A stretch of DNA of 60,759 nt from Poindextera sp035294785 (GTDB lineage Bacteria; Pseudomonadota; Alphaproteobacteria; Caulobacterales; Caulobacteraceae), in assembly GCA_035294785.1 (NCBI GenBank), contig DATGKF010000118.1, forward strand, positions 1 through 60,759. Reading direction: 5' to 3'. Shown piece by piece: positions 42,447 through 53,664 of this stretch. Both the position numbers and the translations under genes were made by a program. The number at the start of each line of letters is the position of its first letter. Within the stretch, counting starts at the first letter, position 1. Under the pieces are notes generated by a model. It ran no database searches and was not told the DNA's origin. It saw only the letters and a program-made list of their open reading frames with translations.

Positions 42447-43649
42447 ATGCCCCGCACCGTAACCATCCTCGGTTCGACCGGATCGGTCGGGGTCTCGACC
42501 CTCGACCTGCTCGCCCAGGCGACCGCGCATGGGTCCGCGGAGATCGAGGTCGTGGCGCTGACGGCCGGCGGCAACGTTGAATTGCTCGCCGAGCAGGCGC
42601 TTCGCTGGCGGCCAAAGGTCGCAGTGCTGGCCGACGAGCGGGGCCTGGGCGCCTTGCGCGCGCGCCTCGACGGCTCCGGCGTCGCGGTCGCGGGCGGCGT
42701 GACCGCGGTGCGTGAGGCCGCGGCGATGGGCGCCGAGTGGGTGATGTCGGCGATCGTCGGCGCGGCGGGGCTCGGCCCGACGCTGGCCGCTGCACGCACC
42801 GGCGCCACGATCGCGCTTGCCAACAAGGAGAGCCTCGTCTGCGCCGGCCCGGCGCTGCTCGAGACGGCGCGGCGGGCCGGGGGCGTTGTGATCCCGGTCG
42901 ACTCCGAACATTCGGCCATCTTCCAGGTGCTCGATCCGGCGCTTCGGGCCCGCGTCAGGCGGCTGATGATCACCGCCTCCGGCGGTCCGTTCCGCGACTG
43001 GAGCCAGAAAGCCATGGCGCGCGCGACGCCTGAACAGGCCACGGCTCACCCCAACTTCCGCATGGGCGCGAAGATCTCGGTCGACTCCGCCACGATGATG
43101 AACAAGGGCCTCGAGATGATCGAGGCGTCTTACCTGTTCGCCATGCCGCCGGAGACGATCGAAGTCCTGATTCATCCCGAGCAGGTGATCCACAGCCTGG
43201 TGGAGTACCAGGACGGCTCGACGCTGGCGCAGCTGGGACCGCCCGACATGAAGACGCCGATCGCCTGCGCCTTCGCCTGGCCGGACCGCCTGCCCTGGCC
43301 GGCGCCGAAGCTCGATCTGGCCGCGGTCGGCGCGCTCACCTTCGCCGCGCCCGATGCGGAGCGGTTCCCGGCGATCGGGCTGGCGCGCGCGGCGATGAAC
43401 GCCGGCGGCTCGGCCCCGGCGGTCATGAGCGCCGCCAACGAAACCGCCGTCGCGGCTTTCCTTGACCGGCGGATCGGCTTTCTCGATATTGCCGCCACGG
43501 TGGCTGAGACGCTCGCCCGGCTCGATCGCGACGAGGGTCTGCACGCGGGGGCGAATGCTGACGGCGCACTGGAGATCGCCATGGCTGCCGACCGATCCGC
43601 GCGTCGCGTCGCCGCCGACGTGCTCGCCGACTTCCAACCCTCGCTCTAA
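42447..43649 (+). CDS. dxr: 1-deoxy-D-xylulose-5-phosphate reductoisomerase
   Basis: 400 aa; the second enzyme of the MEP isoprenoid pathway. The NADPH fold is TVTILGSTGSVGVSTLDLLA; the metal/substrate region has LANKESLVCAG, IPVDSEHSAIFQ, TASGGPFRD, HPNFRMGAKISVDSATMMNK and the flexible-loop/late NAGGSAPAVMSAANETAVAA. It supplies IPP/DMAPP to UppS encoded in the same operon. Confidence 0.97.
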   Translation: MPRTVTILGSTGSVGVSTLDLLAQATAHGSAEIEVVALTAGGNVELLAEQALRWRPKVAVLADERGLGALRARLDGSGVAVAGGVTAVREAAAMGAEWVMSAIVGAAGLGPTLAAARTGATIALANKESLVCAGPALLETARRAGGVVIPVDSEHSAIFQVLDPALRARVRRLMITASGGPFRDWSQKAMARATPEQATAHPNFRMGAKISVDSATMMNKGLEMIEASYLFAMPPETIEVLIHPEQVIHSLVEYQDGSTLAQLGPPDMKTPIACAFAWPDRLPWPAPKLDLAAVGALTFAAPDAERFPAIGLARAAMNAGGSAPAVMSAANETAVAAFLDRRIGFLDIAATVAETLARLDRDEGLHAGANADGALEIAMAADRSARRVAADVLADFQPSL

Positions 43650-43673
43650 CCGCAAAAGGTAGACGAACCGTCC

Positions 43674-44891
43674 ATGTTCGCCCCCGTGCTGTCCGCGCTC
43701 AGCTACGTCGCGCCGTTTCTGTTCGTGCTGCTCCTGGTCGTGACCGTGCACGAGCTCGGGCACTTCACCGCCGCGCGCGTGTTCAAGGTGGCGATCGAGC
43801 GGTTTTCGGTGGGCTTCGGCCGCGCCATCTTCAAGCACCGCGACCGCTCGGGCGTCGAGTGGCGGGTGGGCTGGATCCCGCTCGGCGGTTACGTGATGTT
43901 CGCCGGCGACGAGAATATCGCCAGCGTGCCCGACCAGAATGACCTCGATGCGCTTAAGGCCGACATTCGCGCCCGCGAGGGGCCCGGCGCGGAGCGCAAG
44001 TACTTGCCGTTCAAGCCGCTCTGGCAGCGGGCCATCGTCGCGGCGGCCGGGCCGGGCGCGAACTTCCTGCTCGCCATCGCCATCTTCTCAGTCCTCTTCG
44101 CGACGCTGGGCGAAATGCAGATCTTGCCGCGGATCGGCTCCGTGGTGCCCGGCTCTCCGGCGGCGGCGGCCGGCTTTCAGGCCGGCGATCTCGTGCTCTC
44201 GGCCGATGGACGCGGCGTGAGCAGCTTCGAGCAGCTGCACGACCTGGTCGCCTTCCGCGCCGGCGAGCCGATCGCTTTCACGGTCAGCCGCGCCGGACGC
44301 ACACTGGCGTTGACGGCGGCGCCGCGCAGCGTCGTGGTCGACGACCCGATCGCCGGCAGCGAACCGCAGGGCCAGATCGGCATTCGCCCGTCGACCAGCC
44401 CGGCCGACCTCATCCACCACCGCTATGGGCCGCTCGAGGCGGTCGGCGCCGGCGCCGCGCGCACCTGGGACGTCATCTCGACCACCGTGACCTACCTGAC
44501 GCGCCTGGTCGAAGGGAAACAGAGCGCGCGCGAGCTTCGCAGCTTCATCGGAATCGCCCAGGCCTCCCACCAGGTGGTGGTCGAAGGCGCCCGCGGCGAG
44601 CACGGTCTGGGCGCGCAGTCGCTCTGGGGGTTCGTGAACCTGATCAACATGGCGGCGGTGCTCTCGGTGTCGATCGGCTTCGCCAACCTGATGCCGATCC
44701 CCGTGCTCGATGGCGGGCATCTGTTGTTCTACGCGTACGAGGCGGTGGCGCGCCGGCCGGTGGCCGCGGCGGTGCAGATGGCGAGCTACAGGGTAGGGCT
44801 TGCCTTGCTGGTCGGTTTGATGTTGTTCGCGACGACCAACGACTTGCTGCGCATCAACTTCTTCCACTTCCTCGGCGGTCCGTTCTCGTGA
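43674..44891 (+). CDS. rseP: Site-2 intramembrane metalloprotease RseP (MmpA-like)
   Basis: 405 aa. The zinc site is VTVHELGHFTAARVF in TM1 and the third ligand is in NLMPIPVLDGGHLLFY. A periplasmic PDZ domain is centred on PRIGSVVPGSPAAAAGFQAG (about 160-240). The Caulobacter homologue MmpA cleaves membrane-tethered PodJ; general members cleave anti-sigma factors. bamA follows 10 bases later. Confidence 0.95.
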   Translation: MFAPVLSALSYVAPFLFVLLLVVTVHELGHFTAARVFKVAIERFSVGFGRAIFKHRDRSGVEWRVGWIPLGGYVMFAGDENIASVPDQNDLDALKADIRAREGPGAERKYLPFKPLWQRAIVAAAGPGANFLLAIAIFSVLFATLGEMQILPRIGSVVPGSPAAAAGFQAGDLVLSADGRGVSSFEQLHDLVAFRAGEPIAFTVSRAGRTLALTAAPRSVVVDDPIAGSEPQGQIGIRPSTSPADLIHHRYGPLEAVGAGAARTWDVISTTVTYLTRLVEGKQSARELRSFIGIAQASHQVVVEGARGEHGLGAQSLWGFVNLINMAAVLSVSIGFANLMPIPVLDGGHLLFYAYEAVARRPVAAAVQMASYRVGLALLVGLMLFATTNDLLRINFFHFLGGPFS

Positions 44892-44901
44892 GCCCCGCCC
44901 C

Positions 44902-47385
44902 ATGACGATGGCCGAACCGATGGATCGCTCCACCGCCCGCCGACCCTGGGCCTACGCACGCGCCGGCGCGGGCGCTGCGATGCTGCTCGCCAGCACGGCG
45001 CTCGCCACCGGCGTGCTTGCGCAGGCGCCGACGGCTGGGTCGACCGTCCAGCCGCCTCCGCCGCCCACCTCGACGCCCGCCGCGGCCGCGCCGGCGGGGC
45101 CTGTCGTCCCCGCGACCGGCGTCGTCCGGCGCATCGTCATTCAGGGTAACGAGCGGATCGAGAACGAGACGATCCTCGCCTACCTGCCGATGCAGATTGG
45201 CGACACCATCGGCTCCGCCCAGATCGACGCCGCCATCAAGGCGCTGTTCGCCACCGATCTGTTCGCGGATGTCGCGGTGGCGCTGACGCCCGACGGCGAC
45301 CTGGTGGTGCGCGTGGTTGAGAACCCGATCATCAATCAGGTGGTGTTCGAGGGGAACACCAACATCAAGGACGACAAGCTGCGCGACGAAGTCACCGTCC
45401 GCCCGCGCGGCATTTATACGAAGGCCAAGGTCGAGTCCGACGTGCAGCGGATCGTCGAGCTCTATCGCCGCTCCGGCCGCATCGCGGCGACGGTGACGCC
45501 CCAGATCGTGGCGCTGCCGCAAAAGCGCGTCGATCTCATCTTCCACATCGTCGAGGGTGCGAAGAGCGGCGTCGAGCGGATCGAGTTCCTGGGGGCGAAG
45601 AAGTTCTCCGCCAACGAGCTTCGCGGCGTGATCTCCACCAAGGAGTCGCGCATCTATCGCTTTCTGAGCACGAAGGCGGTCTATGACCCCGACCAGGTCG
45701 ACTACGACCAGGAGCTGCTGCGCAAGTTCTATAGGAACCGCGGCTACTACGATTTCCGCATCGTCAACGCCGTGGCCGAGCTGGCGCCCGACAAGAACGG
45801 CTTCGTCATCACCTATACGATCGACGAGGGCCAACGGTACCGGTTCGGCAAGCTGACCGTGAACACCGAGCTGAAGAAGCTCAACGGGGGCGTGCTGCGC
45901 CAGCTGCTGCCGATCCGTCAGGGCCAGCTGTTCCAGGACGACAAGATCGAGCAGGCGACGGATGCGCTGACGTTCGCCGCCGGCGCGGCCGGGTTCGCCT
46001 TCGTCGAAGTGGAGCCGCGCTTCAAGGAAAACCGCGTCAACCACACGGTCGACATCACGTTCGACGTGAAGGAAGGCCCGCGCGTCTATGTCGAGCGGAT
46101 CAACGTCGTCGGCAACGAGGAGACGCTCGACTACGTCATCCGCCGCGAGCTGCTGCTCTCCGAAGGCGACGCCTACAACCGCGTTCTCGTCGACCGCTCG
46201 AAGAACCAGGTGAAGGCGCTGGGCTTCTTCAAGGACGTCGACATCACCCAGACGCCCGGCTCCGCGCCCGACCGCACCGTGCTGCAGGTCAAGGTGACGG
46301 AGCAGCCCACGGGAGAGCTTTCGTTCAGCGCCGGCTATTCGACCGTCGACAAGCTGGTGGCGGATATCGGCGTCACCCAGCGGAACTTCCGCGGCCGCGG
46401 GGAAGACGCACGCGCCGAGCTTTCGGTGGGCTCGATCCGCCAGCAGCTCAGCCTGGCCTTCACCGAACCGCGCTTCCTCGGCCGCGACCTGAGCGCCGGC
46501 TGGGACCTCTACGCCTATCGATACGACTTCACCCAGTACGCCGGCTACACGACCGCTTCGATAGGCGGCGACGTGCACTTGGGTTTCCCGCTGAGTCCGT
46601 ACCTCAGCATGCAGGTGCGCTACGCCGTCCACGCCGACAGCGTCTCGGTCGGCTCGTCCCAGTGCGGCCCGACGCCGACCCTGTCCACCCTGATCTGCAA
46701 CCAGCAAGGGACGACCTACACCGCCGCGCCCGGCTACACCCTGCGCTGGGACCATCGGAACGACCCGATCAACCCGACCCGCGGGTTCGACCTCTCGCTG
46801 TCGCAGGATCTGGCCGGGGTCGGCGGCAGCGTGCGGTACGTCAAGACTTCGATGGAGGGCGGCTGGTACCACGGGTTCAACGCCGACTTCATTTTGAGCC
46901 TCACCGGGCAGGCCGGCTACGTCGGCGGCTGGGGTGGCGACGACGTGCGCATCAACGACCGGTTCTTCGCCGGCGGCGGCAACGGCGGCGGCGCCATCTT
47001 CCGCGGCTTCCAGGTGGCCGGCATCGGGCCGCGCGACACGACGCCAGGTCTCGGGGCGGAAGCGCTGGGCGGGAAGCTCTATATCGTCGGCAGCGTCGAG
47101 GAGACGTTCCCCAACGGCCTGCCCGAACAGTACGGGATCCACACCTCGCTGTTCACGCAGGTCGGGACCCTGGGGCTGCTGGACAACGCCGACAAGCGCT
47201 CGCCGGGCAGCCTGGTCAACAATCCGTTCGTGAAGGACGACCTCGCGCTGCGCGCTTCGGCGGGCATCAGCATCTACTGGAAGTCACCCCTTGGCCCGCT
47301 GCGCATCGACCTCGCGGCCCCACTGGCCAAGACCCGCTACGACAAGACCCAGGTCTTCAACTTCTCCACTTCAACCAGGTTCTGA
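44902..47385 (+). CDS. bamA: Outer-membrane protein assembly factor BamA
   Basis: 827 aa. The signal peptide spans about residues 18-46 (AMLLASTALATGVLAQAP), followed by a Pro-rich linker and five POTRA domains (about 70-430; e.g. VVRRIVIQGNERIENETILA). The C-terminal 16-strand Omp85 barrel holds the conserved GGNGGGAIFRGF segment (VRGF/Y motif equivalent) and ends in a Phe-terminal strand (NFSTSTRF). It inserts beta-barrel proteins in the outer membrane. The skp start overlaps its stop. Confidence 0.97.
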   Translation: MTMAEPMDRSTARRPWAYARAGAGAAMLLASTALATGVLAQAPTAGSTVQPPPPPTSTPAAAAPAGPVVPATGVVRRIVIQGNERIENETILAYLPMQIGDTIGSAQIDAAIKALFATDLFADVAVALTPDGDLVVRVVENPIINQVVFEGNTNIKDDKLRDEVTVRPRGIYTKAKVESDVQRIVELYRRSGRIAATVTPQIVALPQKRVDLIFHIVEGAKSGVERIEFLGAKKFSANELRGVISTKESRIYRFLSTKAVYDPDQVDYDQELLRKFYRNRGYYDFRIVNAVAELAPDKNGFVITYTIDEGQRYRFGKLTVNTELKKLNGGVLRQLLPIRQGQLFQDDKIEQATDALTFAAGAAGFAFVEVEPRFKENRVNHTVDITFDVKEGPRVYVERINVVGNEETLDYVIRRELLLSEGDAYNRVLVDRSKNQVKALGFFKDVDITQTPGSAPDRTVLQVKVTEQPTGELSFSAGYSTVDKLVADIGVTQRNFRGRGEDARAELSVGSIRQQLSLAFTEPRFLGRDLSAGWDLYAYRYDFTQYAGYTTASIGGDVHLGFPLSPYLSMQVRYAVHADSVSVGSSQCGPTPTLSTLICNQQGTTYTAAPGYTLRWDHRNDPINPTRGFDLSLSQDLAGVGGSVRYVKTSMEGGWYHGFNADFILSLTGQAGYVGGWGGDDVRINDRFFAGGGNGGGAIFRGFQVAGIGPRDTTPGLGAEALGGKLYIVGSVEETFPNGLPEQYGIHTSLFTQVGTLGLLDNADKRSPGSLVNNPFVKDDLALRASAGISIYWKSPLGPLRIDLAAPLAKTRYDKTQVFNFSTSTRF

Positions 47386-47390
47386 TGATT

Positions 47391-47999
47391 ATGATGAAGC
47401 AACTGACCGGCGCGGCGCTTGCCGGCGCCATGGCTCTGGCCGCGCTGGCTCCGGCGGCGCAAGCGCAGACGGGGGCGGCCGCCCCCGCGCTCAGGTACGG
47501 GGCGCCGATCTCTGGCCTCTGCATGTTCTCGCAGGACGAGCTGATCGCGACCTCGACCGTCGGCAAGTACGTGGTGAACCGGCTGACCCAGCTCGGTCAG
47601 CAGGTCCGCAGCGAACTCTCCGCGCAGCAAACCACGCTCGAGAGCGACGCCAAGGCGCTCGAGGCGCAGAAGGCCAGCCTTTCCCAGGATCAGTACGCCC
47701 AACGCGCGAACGCGTTTCTTCAGCGCCGCAACGATTTCGAACAGCTCGTCAATCAGCGGAACCAAGAGATGCAGGCGACCCAGCAAAAGGCGTTCGGGCG
47801 CGTGTTCACAGAGGCGCAGACGCTGATGCAGGACGCCTTCCAGGCGCACAACTGCGCGATCCTCGTCGACGGGCGCAGCGTGCTGGCTGTGGCGCCGTCG
47901 ATGGACATCACGCCCCAGGTGGTCCAGGGCCTGAACAGCAAGATCACCCAGTTCCCGTTTGAGCGCGAGCGCGCCGACCAGGCCGCCGCGAGCCGGTAG
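47391..47999 (+). CDS. skp: OmpH/Skp-like periplasmic chaperone
   Basis: About 202 aa. A signal peptide (MKQLTGAALAGAMALAALAP, ending AQAQ) is followed by a short strand and a long helical arm (about 65-150, QTTLESDAKALEAQKASLSQ) that gives the jellyfish-like tentacles. Several starts are possible (ATG 47385, 47391, 47394); 47385 overlaps the bamA stop. It delivers unfolded outer-membrane proteins to BamA. Confidence 0.9.
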   Translation: MMKQLTGAALAGAMALAALAPAAQAQTGAAAPALRYGAPISGLCMFSQDELIATSTVGKYVVNRLTQLGQQVRSELSAQQTTLESDAKALEAQKASLSQDQYAQRANAFLQRRNDFEQLVNQRNQEMQATQQKAFGRVFTEAQTLMQDAFQAHNCAILVDGRSVLAVAPSMDITPQVVQGLNSKITQFPFERERADQAAASR

Positions 48000-48035
48000 C
48001 GTCGGCGGCTGACGCCGGGCCGGGTTGCGGGCGCC

Positions 48036-49061
48036 GTGCCTGATTCGCGCTTCTACGAAGATCTCGGGCCTGTCGGGCTCCAAGAGCTCGCCGAGATCGT
48101 TGGCGCCGGGGCGCCGCCCGAGGACGCCGACCTGGCCATAGCCGGCGTCGCCCCGCTCGACCGCGCCGGGCCGGCCGACGTGGGCTTCTTCTCCGACCCG
48201 CGCTACGCCGACGACCTGAAGGCGACCAAGGCCGGCGCCATCTTCCTGCGCGAGGCCCATGCCGACCGCGCGCCCGCGGGATCGATCGCGCTCGTCACCC
48301 CCGAGCCGCAGATCGCCTACGCCAAAGCGGCGCTGCGCCTGCACCGCGCGCGTCTTGGCGCGTCTGGCCCGGCGGCGGTGGATCCGACCGCGGAGCTCGA
48401 GGCCGGCGTTGCGCTCGGCCCGGGCGCCGTTGTCGGGCCGGGCGCGCGCATTGGGGCCGGCAGCACGATCGGCGCGAACGCCGTCGTCGGGCCTGGCGTC
48501 GCCATCGGACGCGACTGCATCGTTGGGCCGAACGTCACCATCGGCTTTTCCCTGATCGGCGATCGTGTGCGCATCTACGCGGGCGCCGTCATCGGCGAGG
48601 CCGGATTCGGCGTTGGCGGCGGCCGGACGGGCGCAGTGGACCTGCCGCAGCTTGGCCGTGTGATCCTGCAAGACGGCGTGACGGTCGGCGCCAATAGCTG
48701 TATCGATCGAGGGGCTTGGGAGGACACGGTCGTCGGCGAGAACACCAAGATCGACAATCAGGTGCAGATCGGCCACGGCGTCCGGCTGGGGCGCAGTTGC
48801 GTTCTGGCCGGCCAGGTCGGCGTCTCCGGATCGACCGTCGTCGGCGATGGCGTGATGTTCGGCGCCAAGGCCGGCATCTCGGACCACGTCACCATCGGCT
48901 CGGGCGCGCAGATCATGGCCGCCTCGGGCGTCATGCACGACATTCCGGCCGGCGAGGTCTGGGGCGGCGCCCCGGCGGTGCCCCGGCGGCAGTTCTGGCG
49001 GCAGGTGGCCTTCGTCAATCGCATGGACGGCGCGAAGACCACGCGCAGGGGCAGGCCGTGA
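48036..49061 (+). CDS. lpxD: UDP-3-O-acylglucosamine N-acyltransferase
   Basis: 341 aa; adds the second primary acyl chain in lipid A synthesis. The N-terminal uridine-binding domain (about 1-100) is followed by a left-handed beta-helix of hexapeptides (ALGPGAVVGPGARIGAGSTI) with the catalytic His in QIGHGVRLGRSC. The GTG start at 48036 gives the normal length. Overlaps the fabZ start (GTGA). Confidence 0.95.
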   Translation: MPDSRFYEDLGPVGLQELAEIVGAGAPPEDADLAIAGVAPLDRAGPADVGFFSDPRYADDLKATKAGAIFLREAHADRAPAGSIALVTPEPQIAYAKAALRLHRARLGASGPAAVDPTAELEAGVALGPGAVVGPGARIGAGSTIGANAVVGPGVAIGRDCIVGPNVTIGFSLIGDRVRIYAGAVIGEAGFGVGGGRTGAVDLPQLGRVILQDGVTVGANSCIDRGAWEDTVVGENTKIDNQVQIGHGVRLGRSCVLAGQVGVSGSTVVGDGVMFGAKAGISDHVTIGSGAQIMAASGVMHDIPAGEVWGGAPAVPRRQFWRQVAFVNRMDGAKTTRRGRP

Positions 49062-49531
49062 ACGATCAGGTCGCGGACGCCGAGACCGACGTCGACATCA
49101 GCATCGATGAGATCCTGGCGCTGATTCCACACCGGCCGCCATTCCTGATGATCGACCGCGGCGAGCACTTCCAGCCCTTCCGCTCGTTGATCGGGGTCAA
49201 GAACGTCACGATGAACGACCCGTTCTTCATCGGCCATTTCCCCGGATATCCGGTCATGCCGGGCGTGATGATCGTCGAGGCGATCGCCCAGACCGGCGGC
49301 GTCTTGATGTCGAAGTCGATGGCCCTGAACCTTGAGCGCAAGGGCATCCTTTTCACCTCGGTGGACAATTGCCGTTTCCGCCTGCCGGTGCGGCCGGGCG
49401 ATGTGCTGCGCATGCCGGTCGAGGTGCTCCGGGCGCGGCCGGAGGTGGCGCGGTTCAAGGGCCGCGCGCTGGTTGGCGACAAGCTCGCCGCCGAGCTCGA
49501 GTTCACCGCGGTGGTTGTCGAGCGCGACTGA
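49058..49531 (+). CDS. fabZ: (3R)-hydroxyacyl-ACP dehydratase
   Basis: 157 aa hotdog-fold enzyme. The catalytic His is in FFIGHFPGYPVMPGVMIVEA, and the same stretch ends with the catalytic Glu of IVEAIAQTGG. The GTG start overlaps the lpxD stop and the stop overlaps the lpxA ATG. It balances 3-hydroxyacyl-ACP use between fatty-acid elongation and LpxA/LpxD. Confidence 0.96.
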   Translation: MNDQVADAETDVDISIDEILALIPHRPPFLMIDRGEHFQPFRSLIGVKNVTMNDPFFIGHFPGYPVMPGVMIVEAIAQTGGVLMSKSMALNLERKGILFTSVDNCRFRLPVRPGDVLRMPVEVLRARPEVARFKGRALVGDKLAAELEFTAVVVERD

Positions 49532-50325
49532 TGGCCCGCGTGCACGCAACTGCGTTGGTCGATCCGGCCGCGCGCCTTGGCGACGACGTCGAGATCGGTC
49601 CTTACTGCACGGTCGGACCGGACGTCGTCATCGGCCCGCGCACGCGACTGCAGTCGCACGTCAACATCGAAGGCCGCACCGAGATCGGCGCCGATTGCGC
49701 CTTCCACCCGTTCGCCGTGATCGGCGGCCCGCCGCAGCACGCCGGCCACAAGGGGGACGCGACCCGTCTCGTCATCGGCGACCGCAACCTGGTCCGGGAA
49801 AACGTGACCATGAACGTGGGCTCGAGCCTCGGCCTCGGGGTCACGACGGTTGGTTCCGACTGCACCTTCTACGCCGGCGCGCACGTGGCGCACGACTGCA
49901 CGCTCGGCGACCACGTGCTGATGGTCAATCAGGCGACGCTGGGCGGCCATGTCAGGCTGGGCGACCACGCGATCGTGGCCGGCCTGGCGGCGGTGCACCA
50001 GAATGGGCGCGTCGGACGCTACGCCTTTGTTGGCGGGCTCGCCGCCGTGGTCGCCGACGTGATCCCGTACGGAATCGCCTGGGGAAACCACGCCCACCTC
50101 GAAGGCCTCAATCTGGTGGGTCTGAAGCGCCGTGGCTTCTCCCGCGAGCAGATCAGGACCCTGCGCGGCGCCTATCAGGTTCTCTTCGCAGACAAAGGCG
50201 CGTTCAGGGACCGCGTCGCGCAGACCGCCGAAACCTACGCCGACATGCCGGAGGTGATGGAGGTGGTGGACTTCATCCGCGGCGGTGGCAGCCGGCCGCT
50301 GTGCATGCCGGCCCGCGAGGCTTGA
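49531..50325 (+). CDS. lpxA: UDP-N-acetylglucosamine 3-O-acyltransferase
   Basis: 264 aa; first committed acylation of lipid A. Left-handed beta-helix hexapeptides start at VHATALVDPAARLGDDVEIG, and the catalytic His is in YAGAHVAHDCTLGDHVLM. A C-terminal helical domain (GFSREQIRTLRGAYQVLFAD) follows. ATG overlaps the fabZ stop (TGATG). Confidence 0.96.
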   Translation: MARVHATALVDPAARLGDDVEIGPYCTVGPDVVIGPRTRLQSHVNIEGRTEIGADCAFHPFAVIGGPPQHAGHKGDATRLVIGDRNLVRENVTMNVGSSLGLGVTTVGSDCTFYAGAHVAHDCTLGDHVLMVNQATLGGHVRLGDHAIVAGLAAVHQNGRVGRYAFVGGLAAVVADVIPYGIAWGNHAHLEGLNLVGLKRRGFSREQIRTLRGAYQVLFADKGAFRDRVAQTAETYADMPEVMEVVDFIRGGGSRPLCMPAREA

Positions 50326-50332
50326 GCGCGCG

Positions 50333-51169
50333 ATGGAGAAGCTTGGCCTGATCGCCGGCGCGGGCGGCCTGCCGCTCGAGATCCTTCGCGCCTGCCGCGC
50401 GGCCGAACGGCCGGTGTTCGTGTTGCGCCTGTTGGGGTTGGCCGATCCGGCGCTGAAGCAGGCGCCGGGCATCGATGTCGGCCTCGCCGAGTGGGGCAAG
50501 ATGTTCGCCGCGCTGCGGCGCGAGGGGTGCGCGCACATCTGCTTTGTCGGCGGCGTCCCGCGGCCGGACTTCGCCCAGCTCAAGCCCGACTTCCGCGCGC
50601 TGGCGGCGCTGCCGCGCGTGGTCGCGGCGGCGCGCAAGGGCGACGACGCGCTGATGCGCCAGGTGATGCTGGAATTCGAACAGGAAGGCTTCATCGTCGA
50701 AGGGGTCGGCGAAGTCATCGGTGGACTGACGATCGGTGAAGGTCCACTGGGCCGGGTCGAGCCCACCGAGCGGCACCAGGCCGATATCGACCAGGCGATG
50801 CGGGCGGCCCGCGGTCTCGGCGCCCTCGACATCGGGCAGGCGGTGGTGGTCGCGGGTGGCGTGGTGCTCGCGGTCGAGGCGCAGGAGGGCACGGACGCCA
50901 TGCTGGCCCGCTGCGCCGCGCTGCCGGCTGCGGTGCTGCGCCCCGACGGCGGTGCGACCGGAGTGCTGGCCAAGGCGGTCAAGCCGATCCAGGACCGGCG
51001 CGTCGATCTGCCCACGATCGGGCCGGCGACGGTGATGGGCGCCGCGCGCGCCGGCCTTGCCGGCATCGTCGGGGAGGCGGGCTCGCTGATGGTCGTCGAC
51101 CGCGGCGCTGTCACTCAGCTGGCGGACGATCTCGGCCTCTTTGTCCTGGGCGTGGCGGCGGAGTCTTGA
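50333..51169 (+). CDS. lpxI: UDP-2,3-diacylglucosamine diphosphatase LpxI
   Basis: 278 aa; the alphaproteobacterial replacement for LpxH, first characterised in Caulobacter. It begins EKLGLIAGAGGLPLEILRAC; the C-terminal catalytic domain has RHQADIDQAMRAARGLGALD, QAVVVAGGVVLAVEAQEGTD and VLAKAVKPIQDRRVDLPTIG. It cleaves UDP-diacyl-GlcN to lipid X, the substrate of LpxB encoded next, with which it overlaps by four bases. Confidence 0.95.
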   Translation: MEKLGLIAGAGGLPLEILRACRAAERPVFVLRLLGLADPALKQAPGIDVGLAEWGKMFAALRREGCAHICFVGGVPRPDFAQLKPDFRALAALPRVVAAARKGDDALMRQVMLEFEQEGFIVEGVGEVIGGLTIGEGPLGRVEPTERHQADIDQAMRAARGLGALDIGQAVVVAGGVVLAVEAQEGTDAMLARCAALPAAVLRPDGGATGVLAKAVKPIQDRRVDLPTIGPATVMGAARAGLAGIVGEAGSLMVVDRGAVTQLADDLGLFVLGVAAES

Positions 51170-52324
51170 GCCCGCCGCTCACGGTCATGCTGGTCGCCGG
51201 CGAAGCGTCGGGCGACGCCCTCGGCGCGCGGCTGGCGCACGTGCTCCGCGCCCGGTTGGGCGACGATGGCGTCCGCTTCGTGGGTGTCGGCGGCCAGGCC
51301 ATGGCGCGCGAAGGCCTGCAGAGCGCGTTCGACATCGCCGAGACGTCGGTCGCGGGCCTCATCGAAGGGCTGGCGGCCTATCCGCGCGTTGTGCGCCGGG
51401 CCGACGACACCGCCCGCCTGGCGGCGGTGGAGAAACCCGATATCGCCGTCCTCATCGACTCGTGGGGCTTTACGCTGCGCGTTGCGCGGCGGCTGCGCCG
51501 CCAGAACCCGGCGCTGCCGCTCCTGAAGTACGTAGGACCGCAGGTCTGGGCGATGCGTCCGGGCCGGGCGAAGACACTGGCGAGGACCGTGGATCGGCTG
51601 CTGGCCATCCACAGCTTCGACGTCCCGTACTTCGAGGCCGCCGGGCTGCCCACCACCTTCGTCGGCAATTCGTCACTGGCGCTCGACTTTGCAGGCGCCG
51701 ATCCCATGCGGCTGCGCGGCGCGATCGGGGCAGGGCCGGATGAGCCCATCCTGCTCGTTCTGCTGGGGAGCCGGCCGGGCGAGATCAAGCGCCTTTCACC
51801 GCCATTCGAAGACGCCGTCAGCCGCCTGGTCGCCGATCGGCCGACCTTGCGCGTCGTCGCGCCGGCCGCCGACACCGTGGCCGAGCTCGTGAAGAGCAAG
51901 CTGGCGACCTGGCGAACCCGCGTCGACGTCGTCGAAGGCCAGACGCTGAAGTTCGACGCCATGAAGGCCGCGACGGTTGCGATCGCCTGCAGCGGGACCG
52001 TGACCAGCGAGCTGGCCATGGCCGGCTGCCCGATGGTCGTCGCCTATCGCCTGGCCGAAGTGACCTACCAGGTGGCCTGGGCGCTGCTGCGGCAGAAGTA
52101 CATTACGCTGATCAACATCGCCGCCGGCGAAGCGGTCGCGCCGGAGTTGCTGCAGCACGACTGCACCGGCCCGAAAATCGCGGCGGCGCTCGCGGCGCGG
52201 CTGGACGATCCCGCCCTGCGCGCGCGCCAGATCGCGGCCCAGAACGCCGCGCTCCAGACGATGGGCCGCGGCGGCCCCGACCCTGCAGAGCGGGCGGCCG
52301 ACGTTGTGATCGAGATGCTGCGGG

Positions 52325-52350
<26 letters not shown>
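51166..52350 (+). CDS. lpxB: Lipid-A-disaccharide synthase
   Basis: 394 aa GT-B enzyme. It begins LTVMLVAGEASGDALGARLA, then has VRFVGVGGQAMAREG, ALPLLKYVGPQVWAMRPGRA, FVGNSSLALDF and the C-terminal IACSGTVTSELAMAGCPMVV. The start is probably TTG 51166, overlapping the lpxI stop; no ATG precedes the conserved MLVAGEASGD. Last gene of the envelope superoperon; overlaps the 3' end of convergent gltA by 26 bases. Confidence 0.95.
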
Positions 52351-53608
<1,258 letters not shown>

Positions 53609-53664
53609 GCGTATTCCCTTTGCGTGAGGGCTTCTAACGACCGTTCGAGACGCCTTATAGCCTC

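Noticed and set aside
42129..43838. A 569-codon minus-strand frame opposite dxr
   Set aside because: Shadow of dxr/cdsA, no motifs, and dxr itself is unmistakable.
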